From Euonymus europaeus (Eukaryota > Streptophyta > Magnoliopsida > Celastrales > Celastraceae), in contig OY756964.1 in NCBI GenBank assembly GCA_963580455.1, forward strand, positions 26,014,001-26,078,000: a stretch of 64,000 nt of DNA, written 5' to 3'. Of this stretch, positions 36,401-49,342 are shown one piece after another. Both the position numbers and the translations under genes were made by a program. Each line of letters opens with the position of its first letter. The first letter of the stretch is position 1. The notes beneath the pieces are model-generated. The model searched no databases and was not told the DNA's origin. It was given only the letters and a program-made list of their open reading frames with translations.

Positions 36401-39355
36401 TAACAATCGCCTCAAGGTATTTGAGAAGAGATTAACCAATAATGTAATGTAGTGATTGCTTAACATTTGGTCTTTTCTTGGGTCATTTTATTAGTACTAA
36501 ATATATAAAATGACAGACTGAAATGAAAGCTGAGATGGACCGCTTCGCCCGAGAGAAGAAGGATCTTTCTGAGCAAATTCAAGAAGTTGAGAGTCAACTT
36601 GAGTGGCTCCGGTCAGAGCGAGATGATGAGATTGCAAAGCTTACTGCAGAGAAAAAAGCACTTCAGGACCGTCTTCATGATGCTGAATCACAAATTTCTC
36701 AACTAAAGTCCCGGAAACGGGACGAACTTAAGGTAGAGAACTACTAAATTCATCTATGTTCATGCAGAAAATGAATATAAAAAAAGTAAATTCTAGGAAA
36801 AGTTATATTGGAAAGGATTCAGATAGTATGCTGTCTGGAATGCATCGTCATTAACTATGAGTTGTTTGGTCCTTGACCTCAACTCTACATCACAGTAGAT
36901 TTTTTTTATGTACCTGATACAAATTCAATAACATATTGCGTAAGATGGCTGATATACTTGCATTATGTGGATTGCTTGCTTTAAAGGTTCATGTTGTTCT
37001 TGCAAACTTGACAAATAAAATGCTTGAGTTGTCATTTTGCCATTGCTAAGAAGCAGTTCCTTATCGCTGATTTGCTCTTTCTGAAAGATGGTTCTTTTTT
37101 AACCCTCTTGGTAGCACGATGGAACAGTATCTTAATTAGCTCTGTGATCTATAGTATAATTCCGATCATTTTTATATTATGTAGTCATTATTGCTTCATT
37201 GAGGGTTTTGAAGTTATTGTTAAAGGAGTGGGTGTTCTATTTCTGAAATCTAAAGTATTTTGAAAGCGATGTATGCTTTCTACTGCAACCTCAAGGGTAG
37301 GAAACTTATGATTGGAGGAACCGAGTAGAGTAAAAGTTCACTATGATGGCCCAAGAATCTATTAGTTCTCTAAGAGATGAAGATTTCAGATATTTTAGAT
37401 GCAAGGAAGGTCTTCAGCAGTAAAATTATGTTGTGGTTTCTGTCAGAACTGTTTGGAGATGTTAGAATTAGGTCCTCAGAGTTGCTATACAAAGGTGGTG
37501 GTGAACTGGTGTTGGACAGGGCAGGTGATCATACTTTTCTAGCTTTTTAGGTTATAATTTGGCTGCACTATGGTGGTGGCAATTAGTGTTGGACAATGGA
37601 GGTCACGATACCTTTATTAGAATCATGATTTGTGTAGTACATGATATTTTTCCTTCTAGAATGCAATGTATCTTTTGTTGGGTGAATTGAGAGTTTTAAT
37701 ATGCATATGCTGACTGATATTGGTTTCGGATATGGATGTTTTCCGGGAAACTTGATTATCATCAACATTAAGCGTGGACATGATCTTTCACTTTACAAAG
37801 AACAGTAGATATGATCTGCTATTCCAAGGATTCTAAATCTGTATTTTGGGAATACATTATATTGGCTTTTGTTCTTTTTTTGTTCGTTAGGAGTTGGTGT
37901 CTTTGACATTTTAAGTACTATAAGTTTTCTTTCTAAAAATACTACATTTTCATCTTCATCGAAAATTTATTGGCTGATATCAAGGTCAGTGAGGACTTGG
38001 GACAATCATTTGTAATTCTTTCATGTTTATGCTCAATTTTGAAGCATTCATTTTTGGAACTGTCTATTGGGGATATGATGATTTTTTTGCTCTATGGACA
38101 AATGAAAATTTGAATAACAATCTTCTTTTCGCCGTTTGAGTTGGGGAATGGATGTGTTTATTATACAGACTATAATATGGTTGCATTTGTTCTATTTATC
38201 TTTGGAACTGATTCATGTCTAACGACAATATATGAATGTGACAGAAAGTATTGAAGGAGAAAAATGCTCTAGCCGAAAGGTTGAAGGGTGCTGAAGCTGC
38301 TCGGAAAAGATTTGATGAAGAATTGAAAAGGTACGCTACAGAGAATGTCACTCGGGAGGAAATCCGTCAGTCACTGGAAGATGAAGTTCGGCGATTGACA
38401 CAAACAGTTGGTCAAACTGAAGGAGAAAAGAGGGAGAAAGAAGAGCAGGTTTCTCGGTGTGAGGCATATATTGATGGGATGGAATCAAAATTGCAGGCCT
38501 GCCAGGTTTTTACTCTGAACATAGCTTATGTATTTTCCATTTTCTTTCATCATTTTGGGTGCCATTGTCACCTGTCTTCTGCTTCGTGTGATTTTTGTTT
38601 TGGTTTCCATTTATGAATATGCTTTCAAGAGTAGTGTTGTTTTCTTCTGGAATGGAAACCATTAGATACTACCTTAAATTGTTGAAGCTGGCCTGTCTAT
38701 TCTGCTGGTAGTGTTCTGCCAGTTGATGTCAACCCTTTTTAACCCTTAGTTGCCTCATAAATCTCATTTGTTGGTAGTTTTAGCAGTATTTAGTGAATCT
38801 ATGGAGGCGTTCCTGAACCTCATTCAGCAACACATATTTTAATCTGTTAACTTTCTCTGGCTTTTGTGCTGGGCCTAAAATGAAAGAGAAGAAGAGAGAA
38901 GGATTGTTGTAGTGGTCTCTCCCTTTCTCTCTTGTGTGCGCATATATTATTAATGCCCTGTTATCGATTTTAGGTGGCTCTTGGATTTATGTCCCGTTTT
39001 TCCTTTGCAGCAATATATTCATACCCTTGAATCTTCGCTGCAAGAAGAGATGTCACGGCATGCCCCTCTCTATGGTGCTGGTTTGGACGCCCTGTCAATG
39101 AAAGAACTGGAGACACTTTCTCGTATTCATGAGGAAGGCCTCAGGCAGATTCATGCCCTTCAACAGCACAAGGGCAGTCCAGCTGCTAGTCCTCTTGTGA
39201 GTCCCCACACACTACCACACAATCATGGGCTATATGCTACTGCACCCCCTCCCATGGCTGTTGGATTGCCTCCTTCGCTCATCCCGAATGGTGTTGGGAT
39301 TCACAGCAACGGACGTATGAATGGTGCAGTTGGACCCTGGTTCAACCACACCTGA
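30490..39355 (+). CDS. TRAF-like protein with four MATH domains and a C-terminal coiled coil
   Basis: Ten exons: 30490-31843, 32465-32938, 33038-33339, 33951-34676, 34757-35035, 35240-35401, 35487-36416, 36517-36732, 38245-38505, 39011-39355; 1682 residues. After a serine-rich N-terminus, four MATH domains lie at about 66-198, 237-370, 412-545 and 575-705 (CRWTVHNF, FTWKVHNF, FTWRIENF, FTWKVENF starts). An acidic linker follows, then a long helical region and coiled coil at about 1300-1580. The size and order match Arabidopsis At2g25320 (from memory, about 1670 residues). MATH domains bind protein partners; the specific function here is not established. MATH 3 and 4 are each split by introns. 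A GGGAGT microsatellite (31663-31680) encodes a Gly-Ser linker between MATH 2 and 3. Intron 8 (36733-38244) is long, with no recognised insert. Confidence 0.93.
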
Positions 39356-40676
39356 ATTTTGCAGCAACAGTTTCTTTACGGCACTGCTGGGATTTGTTTA
39401 TGTAAAGAGCTGGGTGTCATCTCGATATTAAGAGATGTTCTTGAGGTAGTGGTATTTCTTGGCATTTGGATTGATAGGACTCTTGGAACACATCTTGGGA
39501 AGTTAAGTCGGAATAGATGGCGTCCGTTTTAGGTAAAATTAACTGTGAGGGGGAGCGAGTCCAATGGAACTAACTGTTGTAAGTGCCATGCATACCTGCT
39601 TCTTCATAAGGTTAATATAGTCCTATTGAAAAGTTTTGTTAAATATAGTCTGCCTTATTATTATTATTCTCAATCTATTCCTTCTCTTGTCCAAGCCAGT
39701 CGGTGGCTGGAGGAAGAGCCATATTATGCTTCTTTTGGCTTTAAAATCAAATGCTGAAATTAGCGGCTGTTGTTCCTCAGGAAATCCTGCTTGCTTATTT
39801 GCTTGTGTTGTTACTTACATGATTAGGGTATTGCAGTTTGAATGGACCAGGAATTATCCTGAAATGATTGTAAAAGGGTTATGACAGATAATCGATTCTC
39901 GACCAATATCTAGCTCTGGTTAGTCACTTGAATTTCTTTCTGGTGATTTTTTTCTCTAGCCCTTTTTTCTTCTCTGAGGTGAATGATGCTATAAAGAGAT
40001 TTCTGGTGTATTGGCCAGTTTAATTTTCATATATATTTGTGTGTTTTACCATATATGTTACTGTTTTCAAATGTTGGCATAAAAAATTATTTTTAATAAC
40101 ATTTATCTTCTATCAAAAATGAAAAGTGTAAACTATCCCTAATATTTCAATCAAATAATCAAAAATATCTTTCATCTTAATAATCGATTATTTATTTATA
40201 TTTAACAATATATTAATATTTTTACTAATATATTCAATTACATTTACTAGTTTATTTATTTAATAATATATTTAATAATTTATTATATATTTTTTAGAAA
40301 AATATTTTTTAATTTATGTTACTATTTTATATTTAATTAGCCACAACATTTGAAACAACATATATATATATGAACCAAACATCACAACATTTTAAATAAC
40401 ATACATGTCATCATTTGAAAAAATATAAATGCTACTAAGATATAAGTCATATTATATGCTAACTGAAAAATTATTTACTAAACGCTACCTTAACCCTGTT
40501 ACAAAATGGGCCCAAGTGATCTAGTGGCCTCGGCCCAAATAATCCGGTGGCCTTGGCGCAGAACAATTTATCATATTCTATTTGTCAGTGACTGCAGTTT
40601 TCAACAGGGGAATTCATCTTCATCGTGCAAGTTCCTCCTAGTTTCCATCATCAGTTGTTAAACCTATCTCTCTGTT
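39356..40676. other. Spacer between TRAF-like gene and EMC7
   Basis: 3' UTR of the TRAF-like gene, then spacer. About 40065-40495 is very AT-rich, with weakly matching ends (TGTTGGCATAAAAAATTATTTTT and the complement of AAATTATTTACTAAACGCTACC), possibly a MITE relic. GGGCCC/GGCCCA words near 40509-40553 precede the EMC7 gene and are of the kind bound by TCP factors in plant housekeeping promoters. Confidence 0.4.
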
Positions 40677-43494
40677 ATGGCTTCCATCATCAGATCCAAA
40701 TCGGTTGTTGTGCTATTTCTACTACAATTATGCTTTTCTCTTCTCTCTACGGCTATCGCAATTTCTCTAGGGTACGCCTTTCGCACCTCATCTTCTCGAA
40801 ACCCTTGCTTACTTATGAAACGATTCAAAATAGAATTTGGGAAGATTTTTCTATAGCAATTTAGATTTTTCCGTTGGTTGCTTGATTTATATATTTGTTT
40901 ATGCTTGCAGGTCTAATGATGGCTACACAATTCATGGTCGAGTGAAGATCCCAAGTATATTCCCGTTTTCCTCTTCTTATATTTTAAGGTCGTAGATGAC
41001 TTCTTTGTTCATGTGTTGAGTTACTATTTCCTCGAAAATGCTTGCTATGGATTACGTTTGCGGCAAAGGCTTGTTCTATGGCCATAAAAAAAATTAATGG
41101 AAAAAAAGCTTTTATTCAAGCACCCAAGGGGCCATAAATTTTTAGTAGGGGTCTCATCCCTGATTTGGCTCCTTTGCATAATATTTCATGGGATTTTTTT
41201 TGGAAGTAAAAAAAAGTTAGTTATATTCCGTAATTAATTCAAGGAAAGCTTTCGTATACTTTGTTGTTGCTCTCAGCTTGAGCAATGTTGAAATTATCAA
41301 AACTTGAAAGAGGCCTCAAGTAGCAAATACTGCAGAATGTTGTGCTTATGTTTTGCTACTTGTACTGCAATTTCTTGAAAGGTTAATTGTTGGATCATGG
41401 ATGTAAATCCAACTTGTAATGTGACAGTGCTGATTTTTTTTGAATGAGAATATGAGATAGGGCTGGCAAAAATGATTGAGAAATAGTCGAAGTAATGGGA
41501 AAGAGTAAATCAACGAACTGGACAAATGGGATTATACTCTTCACCTAGCCACTGATATGTCATTTTGAACTTTAGTTGGCATTATTAGTGTCAGCTTTGG
41601 AGTTTGAATGTATTGCTCTGCATCTTACTGTCCTTTGGATGCCTTATAACGTGATTGGTCTTCGCTTTTCAGCTTATCTCGATTAATGTTAATTTTACAT
41701 TGCTTCTGATGTTCAGGTCTTTGTGAAAATATTTTTGAGCCTTTTAGCTTAGCCTGATTGTGATTCTCCCTTTTGCACAATTGCACCTTCTTGGTGCTTT
41801 TGAATAAACTTCTTTTTCTTAAAAAAAATGTTAATTCTACATCGCAGGTATGAGCACACAAGGTTTTGGTCTTCCTGCAAAGAAGCCAAATGTGAAAGTT
41901 ATACTCAATGGTGGTCAGAAAGTTACTTTTGTGAGGCCTGATGGATATTTTTCATTGTATCCTATTTTATTCACACCCGCACACTCTGCGTTCTACTTTT
42001 TATATGTTTTGAAAAGATTCATAATTGCAAACATTTTTGTTTAGTAACGAGGTATTATCATTTTTGCCTTTGCAAAGATATTCATATTTGCAACCCTCCA
42101 TTCCTTGAAGAGTGCTTAAGGATTTCCTTTTAAAACCATGAAATTTTCTCTTATTTATTCAAGGAAGGCATTTTATATTCCTTAATTCATATGCTTAAAG
42201 CCACGATGTGCCAGCGGGTACTCATCTAATTGAAGTGGCAGCAATAGGCTATTTCTTTTCTCCGGTGAGAGTTTTTATGTTATTTTTCTTTTCAGTCTTT
42301 TCACTATCACATTCTAGTATTTTAGTTGTTGAATACTCTGAAATTGTTTAGGTCCGAGTTGATGTTAGTGCAAGAAACCCTGGCAAGGTTCAGGCAGCAT
42401 TGACAGAGAACAGGAGGGGCTTGAGCGAGCTAGTTTTAGAGCCATTGAGGGAGGAACAATATTACGAGGTTAATGCACCCAATCCTGCTCACTTAATGGT
42501 TTATCAGTTATAGAATGATAGGTTTTCTCATATTCTTTCTCTTAAATGGTGTGTTACAGATTAGGGAACCTTTCTCCATAATGAATCTCGTGAAAAGCCC
42601 AATGGGACTGATGGTTGGGTTTATGCTGGTGGTTGTGTTCTTGATGCCCAAATTAGTGGAGAACATGGGTAAAGTGCTCAAAGCTTTCATAAACTATAAT
42701 GATTCTCGTCTTGAGGTTCTGATTTCTGTTGGTGTTTAACTTTACTGGGTTTATCTTTCTTCTTGAGAGCTTGCTATTTCAACTAAAATGGTGTCTTGAT
42801 TTACCGAATAGACTTTTCTCCTTTGAATTGGCCATCAGCCGTCTAGATATACTTGCACAAATTTTCCAAGTAACTCATCATTGAGATATTTTTTTGGTTG
42901 TAAAACAATTTATTGCAGCACCAATAGAGTGCAAATCTGTTACAAGACAGCTAGATTAATAGCCTTATGAAATTGATACAATAATCAGAACTCCAAAACT
43001 TTGGACTGTTGAACAATGGTTGATGGATGTGTCAGTAGAAGTCTCTTTGTTGTGGAAATCTTTCTATTTTGCTCATTTTTAACAACCATGCAGTATCCGT
43101 AGGAAAAAGAGTTGGATGGTTTTCCTTGTATATTTGTCTCTAGACATGCTACCCAATCTCATGGTTAATAAATTTTACTTTTGTAAGAAAAGCTGATACT
43201 GTGAATTTTTTAAAATGGTGGCTTGTTGTATGAACTATGAACTTGAAATTATCCAAAGGCATATAGTATTAAGTTCATCAGTCTTTCAATATTTGAATAT
43301 TTGAGTGATGCTAGCTTTAGATTTGTCTTTTGTCTGTATACATACTATCAGTTCTTTCAGTGACCATTTTCCCTCTTAAACTGTGCATGTTGCCAATAGA
43401 TCCCGAAGAAATGAAGCGAGCACAAGAAGAAATGAGGAATCAAGGGGTTCCCACTCTTGCAAGCTTGTTGCCAGGAGCTGGTAGGAGCAATTGA
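40677..43494 (+). CDS. EMC7: ER membrane protein complex subunit 7 homologue
   Basis: Seven exons: 40677-40771, 40911-40954, 41848-41956, 42201-42264, 42352-42468, 42560-42668, 43400-43494; 210 residues. A signal peptide of about 27 residues (VVVLFLLQLCFSLLSTAIA) is followed by a beta-rich DUF2012 domain (YTIHGRVKIP, KKPNVKVILNGG, FVRPDGYFSFHDVPAGTH, RVDVSARNPG) and one membrane helix (GLMVGFMLVVVFLMPKLV). The C-terminus is short and faces the cytosol. EMC7 is a lumenal-domain subunit of the EMC, which inserts membrane proteins into the ER. Start chosen as the ATG giving a signal peptide. All intron phases agree. The last intron is the longer of the 3' introns (731 bp). Confidence 0.94.
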
Positions 43495-44133
43495 TCGATG
43501 TGACCTTACAGCCTTAAGCATGAGATTGGTGGTTTCTTCTCTTGCGCGGAAGCTGAGGCTGCAATATTTGTGGTCAGAGTGCTATGTCGTATTAAACTTG
43601 GTAATCGTGCATAAGATTATCGATTGTTTTAGATCTAAACTAATACCTTTTCATTATGGTCTTGTAGCCAGATTGACATGAATTTTACCTTGCCTATGGA
43701 TTGAATCTTGCGAAAAATTTACAATAGTAGTGGCAATTTTTTTCCCACTCTGTTCGCATGGTTTTTCTTTTCTTATCTGAGGAGTGAGGTAGATTTAGTC
43801 TCTCTTGTGAGCGCCGTGCATCATTTGATGAGTTGCATGCTACTTGTATTCCAACATGTAGATACGTCTGTTAATATGAAGATATTTATAGGATTGTCCT
43901 GTTCTTCCTATATAAAATAAAATCCCAGTAAAATAGCCCTAGGGGAATTCGGGGAATCCCCGATCCCAAACTCAAAAGGGCTCTCCCGAACCCGACCTGA
44001 TGGAGGCAGCACCCGCAGGCCCCGACGCTGCCGGTGAAATTGCCATCCTAGAAAACTATTTTAGATTTTGTTGGTGTATGGTCTCAGCCTCTCAGCCCAA
44101 ATAGTAGAGCCCATGGATGGCACTTCAATTGTC
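43495..44133. other. EMC7 3' UTR and spacer
   Basis: Likely EMC7 3' UTR to about 43920, then a GC-richer patch (43930-44040) with no recognised gene. Confidence 0.45.
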
Positions 44134-44420
44134 TAGTCCAATCCAAGAGTCGGCCCATGAAGCTTGAGAGGAGACTCGAGTGACTGATGGGTCTCTACTC
44201 TCTTGGGCCTTTGAGCGGGAGGTATATGTTAGGCTGGCTTAACACCCAGCTTGTAGCCTAGTCCAATCCAAGAGTCCGCCAATGGATCTCAATCAAATAG
44301 TCGGCCCATTAAATTTGTCTGTAGACTTGGGTGAGGATGGATAGTTTTAGGCTGGCTGAACACTCAGCTTGTCGCCTAGCCCAATGGAAGAGTCGGCCCA
44401 TGGACTCGACGGATGTGAGG
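44134..44420. repeat. Imperfect repeat array of about 120-bp units
   Basis: Three related blocks at about 44135, 44262 and 44378 share AGTCCAATCCAAGAGTCGGC and, between them, TTAGGCTGGCTTAACACCCAGC-like phrases. Copies differ at many positions. It could be an old satellite-like relic or part of a transposon; no ends were recognised. Confidence 0.6.
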
Positions 44421-45443
44421 GAGAATTCTTCAGGGCATGGTAAAATAGCTAATGGTTGCATAGCGCATGGAAGGGGTCACACTGTCAAAAAGACAAAAAA
44501 CACTTGAAACAACTTCCTGTCACCCACAAACTGATTATAATTTATTTTTTGTTTTTTGACGTTGGACCAATCCAAAGTTCCAAATTCGGAGTGGCCATCC
44601 GTGTGTACAGTGGGCTACTACTTTACCCTTTCCAAAAAGTAAGATTGTGTCATCGGTTCCTCGCCCTACAAAGCCCGAAAATTCCAAGGAAAACACTCCA
44701 ATCATTATAACCAAACTATCCCCGTTATTCCAAACTTGTATTGAGAATGCTAACAATTCACAACAAATAATTCCCTTCTATTTGTGAAAAACAGGATGAT
44801 GTTATCACCACTCATAAATTCAAAAGAACAAATGAAATCATATACCCATCACCCAAACTGCAATCACTCTATAAAAGAATACCTCCAAAGTCCAAACCCT
44901 ACGTGGGGGAGAGGAAGGTTTTGAGTCAAAATTTGCAAGCTCTTTACGCGCACTTGCACACCCTTTGTTCGTTGCTCCCAAAGCAAACAACAAGTCCAGC
45001 ATCACATTTCACAGTTTGAAAAGGAAAAGAAAAAAAAAACCCTGCAATCACAGAAAGAACAAAGGAAAAAAATGTCTTAGTACTTTTGAGAGTAGAGAAA
45101 TCATATATAGAACCAAGTTTTTGAAATATGAAAATAGGGTAGTCATATGTTGTCACGAGCTTAGCTCCATCAGAACAACTAAATACACTTGAACATGGCT
45201 GACCTAGATACGTATCCAAATAGAATTGAAGAACCAACATGCTGAGTTAGTTGTTAAAATTAATCATATCAGTTATCACAACAATGTCCAACAGTCAATT
45301 TTTTGGAGGTTATAACCAAACTGTGCCACTTCACTAACAGGTCAAAACACATATAAGGCTAACACGGAAGTTTACCTATCTTACTTGAAGACCACTTAGC
45401 ATTTGAAAAACGAAGTGACAACTGTTGAAGGATTTCTTCAGCC
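44421..45443. other. Spacer and 3' UTR of the Phox-type gene
   Basis: No coding sequence recognised. The part nearest 45443 should be the 3' UTR of the minus-strand TPR-PB1 gene. Confidence 0.5.
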
Positions 45444-47764
45444 TCAGACATGCTCCAGAATGTGGTGAATTTTTGGAACCTGCCGACGGAACAATGGCTC
45501 TAGCCGAAAAGAAGGGACACCAATCTGCCATCTCTTCGCATCATACATTTCATTCCACGCCTGTATTATTTCATCGATTCTAAATCCCAGACCTGCAAAT
45601 GTGACAGGAGTAATCAAATGTTTCTAACAAGAGAAAAGAAATGTACCCCAACCCCAACGAGTAACATTTGTAGTTTACCTTCCAGTGCAGTTGAATTGGA
45701 ACTATGGTTTTTTAGCATAACAGCTATATCTGTAGGAGAAGCGCCAGCGAGTTCAAATTTCTCAACTGCTACCTCTAAACATTCTTCCCAAGTCGGTAGC
45801 TCTAGCTTGTATTCCACAAGAGAACGTTCATACAGCAAGGTACCCCAAAGAAGGTAAATTTGTGAACTCATGTTTGTAGCCCGCTCTGCCGCTTTGTCTG
45901 GCGATATTTCCTCAAACAGTCCATCCAATCCCATTTTCTTTAACTGAGATTTATATTTATCAAATTTGGATAGTCCATTTAGTCGCTGCTCCTCCATCTC
46001 CTCCCACATCTGCATACCCTTCTCCATGCAGTCCTCTGCCTTATTATAAAGCTCAAGGACCTCCTGAGAAGCCGCACTCTCTAAATCAATATTGATCCCA
46101 GCTGCATGGTACCAAACAAGTTTTGCTTGCTCAAACTGCTGCTGCCCAAGTGCAAGATAAGCTTCATAGAAGTCAGGTTTGATTCTCAGTGCTTCTTCAT
46201 ATCTCAACCTTGCCTTCACATACTCTTTATGCGTCCATTCATATGAATTCTTAATCTGCTCAAGCACAACTTCCCTAGAACCATCCTCTGGTAAGAGCAC
46301 CTGCTTTCGGGCCTGGGACAAGTGAACATTTCCCCAATTGAACAATGCCAAAGCCGCCATCTCTTGGAACTTATCCGAAGCAATATCAAAAAGTTCCTGG
46401 GCATCTTCAGAAGTAATAGTATCCTCCATAGCCTCTGAGTACAACTTCATGCCAAGCTCATGAAGGTCCAGATATGAGTCAGAATCAAACCCAACGTGGT
46501 TCTTGAACAACTGTGCAAAATGGACAATCCAGTCCTCAATGCAAGTTGATCCCTTTTCATCTTCTACACCATTCCGCATATTCCCATTCTGGACGACATC
46601 ACTTGGTTTTGGCTTCTCATCTCGCCTGTAAACTTCCTCCTCCTTCTCAAGGCCTGTTCCCTCATAAGCTGGTTCTTGATCTGGGTTAACTTCAGTAACA
46701 TACAACCTAAGTGAACCCCGTGAATCACTCGACAACTCAGCCAATTTCAGCTCCTCCGTGGTAGTAATTGTCACTAAATCACCTTCTTGATCCCTATACT
46801 TCACAAGAACACCCTTCAAACCTGGATACCTATCTCTCACTATATCCCTAACCAGCCTAATACTGCAATTCACCGGCAATTGTGCCCACCTTATATCCTC
46901 ACCAAGCACCAATTTCACAGTCCTGGTAATCATATTATCTTCCTTAACATCCTCAATTGCCTCCTTATCATCCTCAACATCCTTCGTAACCTCCTCCTCT
47001 TCTTCAACATCCTTAGTCACGTCCTTCTCTTCTTCAACATTCTTTGTCACCTCCTTCTCTTCCTGAACAATATCCTTGACAACAGCAACCTTCTTCTCCT
47101 CCGCAAGCACCTTATCACCCCGTTCCTCTTTCTTCCCCTCCCCTTTACCACTATTCTTCTTCTTTTTCTTCAATTTCTCCTTCACCACCTGACGCAATCG
47201 CGTAGCACCAGCTATTTCAACTTTACAGTCCTCAACATTAATACCCTTATCGCTCATGGCCTTTTTAACACTCTCTAGAACCTCCAACGCAGATAGATTA
47301 TTGGGTTCCCCAAACAAAACATTATTCACATCCCTATATGCCAAATCCAATCTATTCAAAGCCTCGTAACACCTAGCTCTCTTCAACAACGCTTTAGAAT
47401 ATCTGGGCGATACTTCTAGAGCTAAATTGCATTCATTAATGGCTCGAGGGTACTCACCGAGGCCAAGCTGCATGTAACAAGCGGCCATGTTGGAGCGTAG
47501 ATAGGCGACATCGATGTGGTTCCGAGGAAGAAGCTTGAGAGCCTTTTCGTACTTCAACATGGCACCTTCATGGTCCCTTCTTTGGAATAATAGGTTGCCT
47601 TCCTCCTTGAGCTCCTGAGACATAGCCATGAAGATCGCCGTATCTTCATCGAACGCTTTCGAGGTTCGATCAGCCGAAGGTTTGGTTGACTTCCAGTTGA
47701 CATCACCGGGGTTTGGTGATGCCGGGTTGTTTTGAGTCTTCTTCTTGCCGGTGGGCTTTCCCAT
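45444..47764 (-). CDS. Phox-type TPR and PB1 domain protein
   Basis: Two exons, 45679-47764 and 45444-45592; 744 residues. N-terminal TPR repeats lie at about 50-165 ([22 protein letters not shown]..., carboxylate-clamp type). A lysine run and an acidic repeat region follow at 195-277, with near-repeats of VTKDVEEE. The PB1 domain is at about 280-358, with the acidic [12 protein letters not shown] motif. More TPR-like helices lie at about 500-600 ([19 protein letters not shown]). Arabidopsis Phox proteins, TPR co-chaperones, have this layout and bind Hsp90/Hsp70; some also bind myosin. The ATG at 47764 was chosen over an upstream in-frame ATG (47872) because MGKPTGKKK is the family start. The second exon encodes the conserved [15 protein letters not shown] tail. 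Confidence 0.94.
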
Positions 47765-48284
47765 ATATGGAAGCTGCGGTTCAAGTTCTGTGAGAAACCA
47801 GATAAAGCCCCTACAACTGAATTCTTGAAACTTCGATTTTTCAATATAGATCAAGCAAATATTGAGCTTCAATTAGAGATTTCTCCGTTTGTTAATGGCG
47901 GAATCGATGAGCTGAGACAGACGTTTCTGCGATTTTTGTTCTCTCCTAGGGCTTCATCGCTGCCAAAAGGGAATGATAAAATATATATTACGTCAGTAAT
48001 TACTAATTAGCTTCCATGACCATGATTTCAATAGAAAGAAAATCAAAACGTAGCGCGTCTTTAGCGCGTCTCAAAAGAAAAGTGCACAATCGGCCAGAAG
48101 GGCAAGCATCATTACCGACCTGTACTTTTATTTATTAATATATACTTTTTAAACTAAGAATTCTGATAAAATATGGATCCATTTTTCCTGGGATGAAATC
48201 TACAGCATTTAATGGATTTTACAAATTTAACTATATATTTTATATTTTTCAGTTTTAATATAAATTTCATCACAATTCTAAACA
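47765..48284. other. 5' leader and promoter of the Phox-type gene up to the Helitron
   Basis: Leader and upstream region on the minus strand, AT-rich beyond 48120. The Helitron begins at 48285, so at most about 520 bp of original upstream sequence remains next to this gene. Confidence 0.5.
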
Positions 48285-49012
48285 TCTATTACTTATATAT
48301 AAACCTGGAAGAAGCGCTCTCCTCTGCCGGCGAGTCTCCGTTTCTTTCGTAATCGCGCGGCTCCTTCTCCCCCGCAACGTTTCGTCCACCAAAACGACGT
48401 CGTTCGCCTCAACGTCGTCATTGGCGTCATCCCTCCTACACCGCCTCATCTATATCTCACATGTGCCTTTTGCTGTCTCTCTCCTGTTGCGACCGTCACT
48501 GGTGTTGGGGCTGGGTTTTGGTGATTTTGCACATTCTCCACTTCCGTTGCTTCGAGCTTCTCTGTTTTCTTATTGTGCTGCGCTCTCAGGTAATCTAGCT
48601 GCGATTTCAGTTCTGCTTTCTCCTCCGTTCATGCTTTTCTCTCTTTGATTTCATCTTGGTTTGCTGTTCCCTTTTGCTAGGTGGGTTTTCATGGGTCTTT
48701 GCTCTGAGTGTTAAGACTATATTAGATTAGTCTGTACGAACGAGGTTATCACTAAGTAGTTGGATTGCAGTGTCCATCAACTGTTTTAGACTCTTTGTTA
48801 TGCACTTTGCATCTCTGAACTAGGATTTTCCTGAATGCTATGAATCGCATAGGGATTTGTTCATAAGTTCTGGAAGTGCATGTTTGGTTGAATTTCAAAA
48901 ATAGTTTTAAAAAGTAGGATTTTGTGTCCGAGATAAATTTTGTTTGATAAAAGAAGAGATTTTGTAACAACTCCCAAGGTGCAAGAATTTTTTTCTTGCT
49001 TTGAGCCTTTGG
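48285..49012 (+). other. Helitron 5' region
   Basis: The terminal sequence includes TATATATAAA at about 48294, then a GC-rich stretch (48310-48420) that looks like a transcription-start region and leader. A possible splice donor is at 48590 (CTCAG|GTAATC). This could be the start of the Rep transcript, but RNA evidence is needed. Confidence 0.35.
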
Positions 49013-49342
49013 AGAAGAAGGTTAGTGATCCTTGAGGGAAGAGCTGGAGTTGAAGAGGGCGATGGAGTTGGCACTGCGAAGCCAGCAAGCAGCCTTATCA
49101 TAGGTTCTGGCTGCTTCCTCTGCAGCATCAAATGTGCTTAACCACACCATTATCTTCTGTATAGTGTCCTTGGATATCAGCCACCCACCTCCCTGATGGC
49201 CCCTGTCGAACACAAACATATCGCTGTCTAGCTCCCCAAACTCGTCCTGCTTCTGTAGCTTCCTTCAACATCTCATCCCAAGCCATGTTGTTCTCACTTG
49301 AAGTTTTCTCCCGCAGTCACCCACCTTTCTCTTCCTAGCCAT
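49013..49342 (-). pseudogene. Captured ERF (AP2 domain) transcription-factor fragment
   Basis: Reading on the minus strand from ATG at 49342 gives MARKRK, then after a frame change MAWDEMLKEATEAG and GPSGRWVADI, and after another change WLSTFDAAEEAARTYDKAAC. Together these cover the N-terminus and AP2 DNA-binding domain of an ERF similar to RAP2.11/ERN-type factors, in which WLGTFDTAEEAARAYDEAAC is the canonical block. Two frameshifts and stops make it a pseudogene. The pieces quoted lie in different frames and are not joined here. It lies antisense to the Helitron's own genes. Confidence 0.85.

Noticed and set aside
46787..47278. 163-codon open frame on the plus strand
   Set aside because: It is antisense to the acidic/lysine-rich part of the Phox-type gene; low-complexity code on the other strand explains it.
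47765..47872. Upstream start for the Phox-type gene
   Set aside because: The extra 36 residues are not family-like; MGKPTGKKK is the usual beginning.
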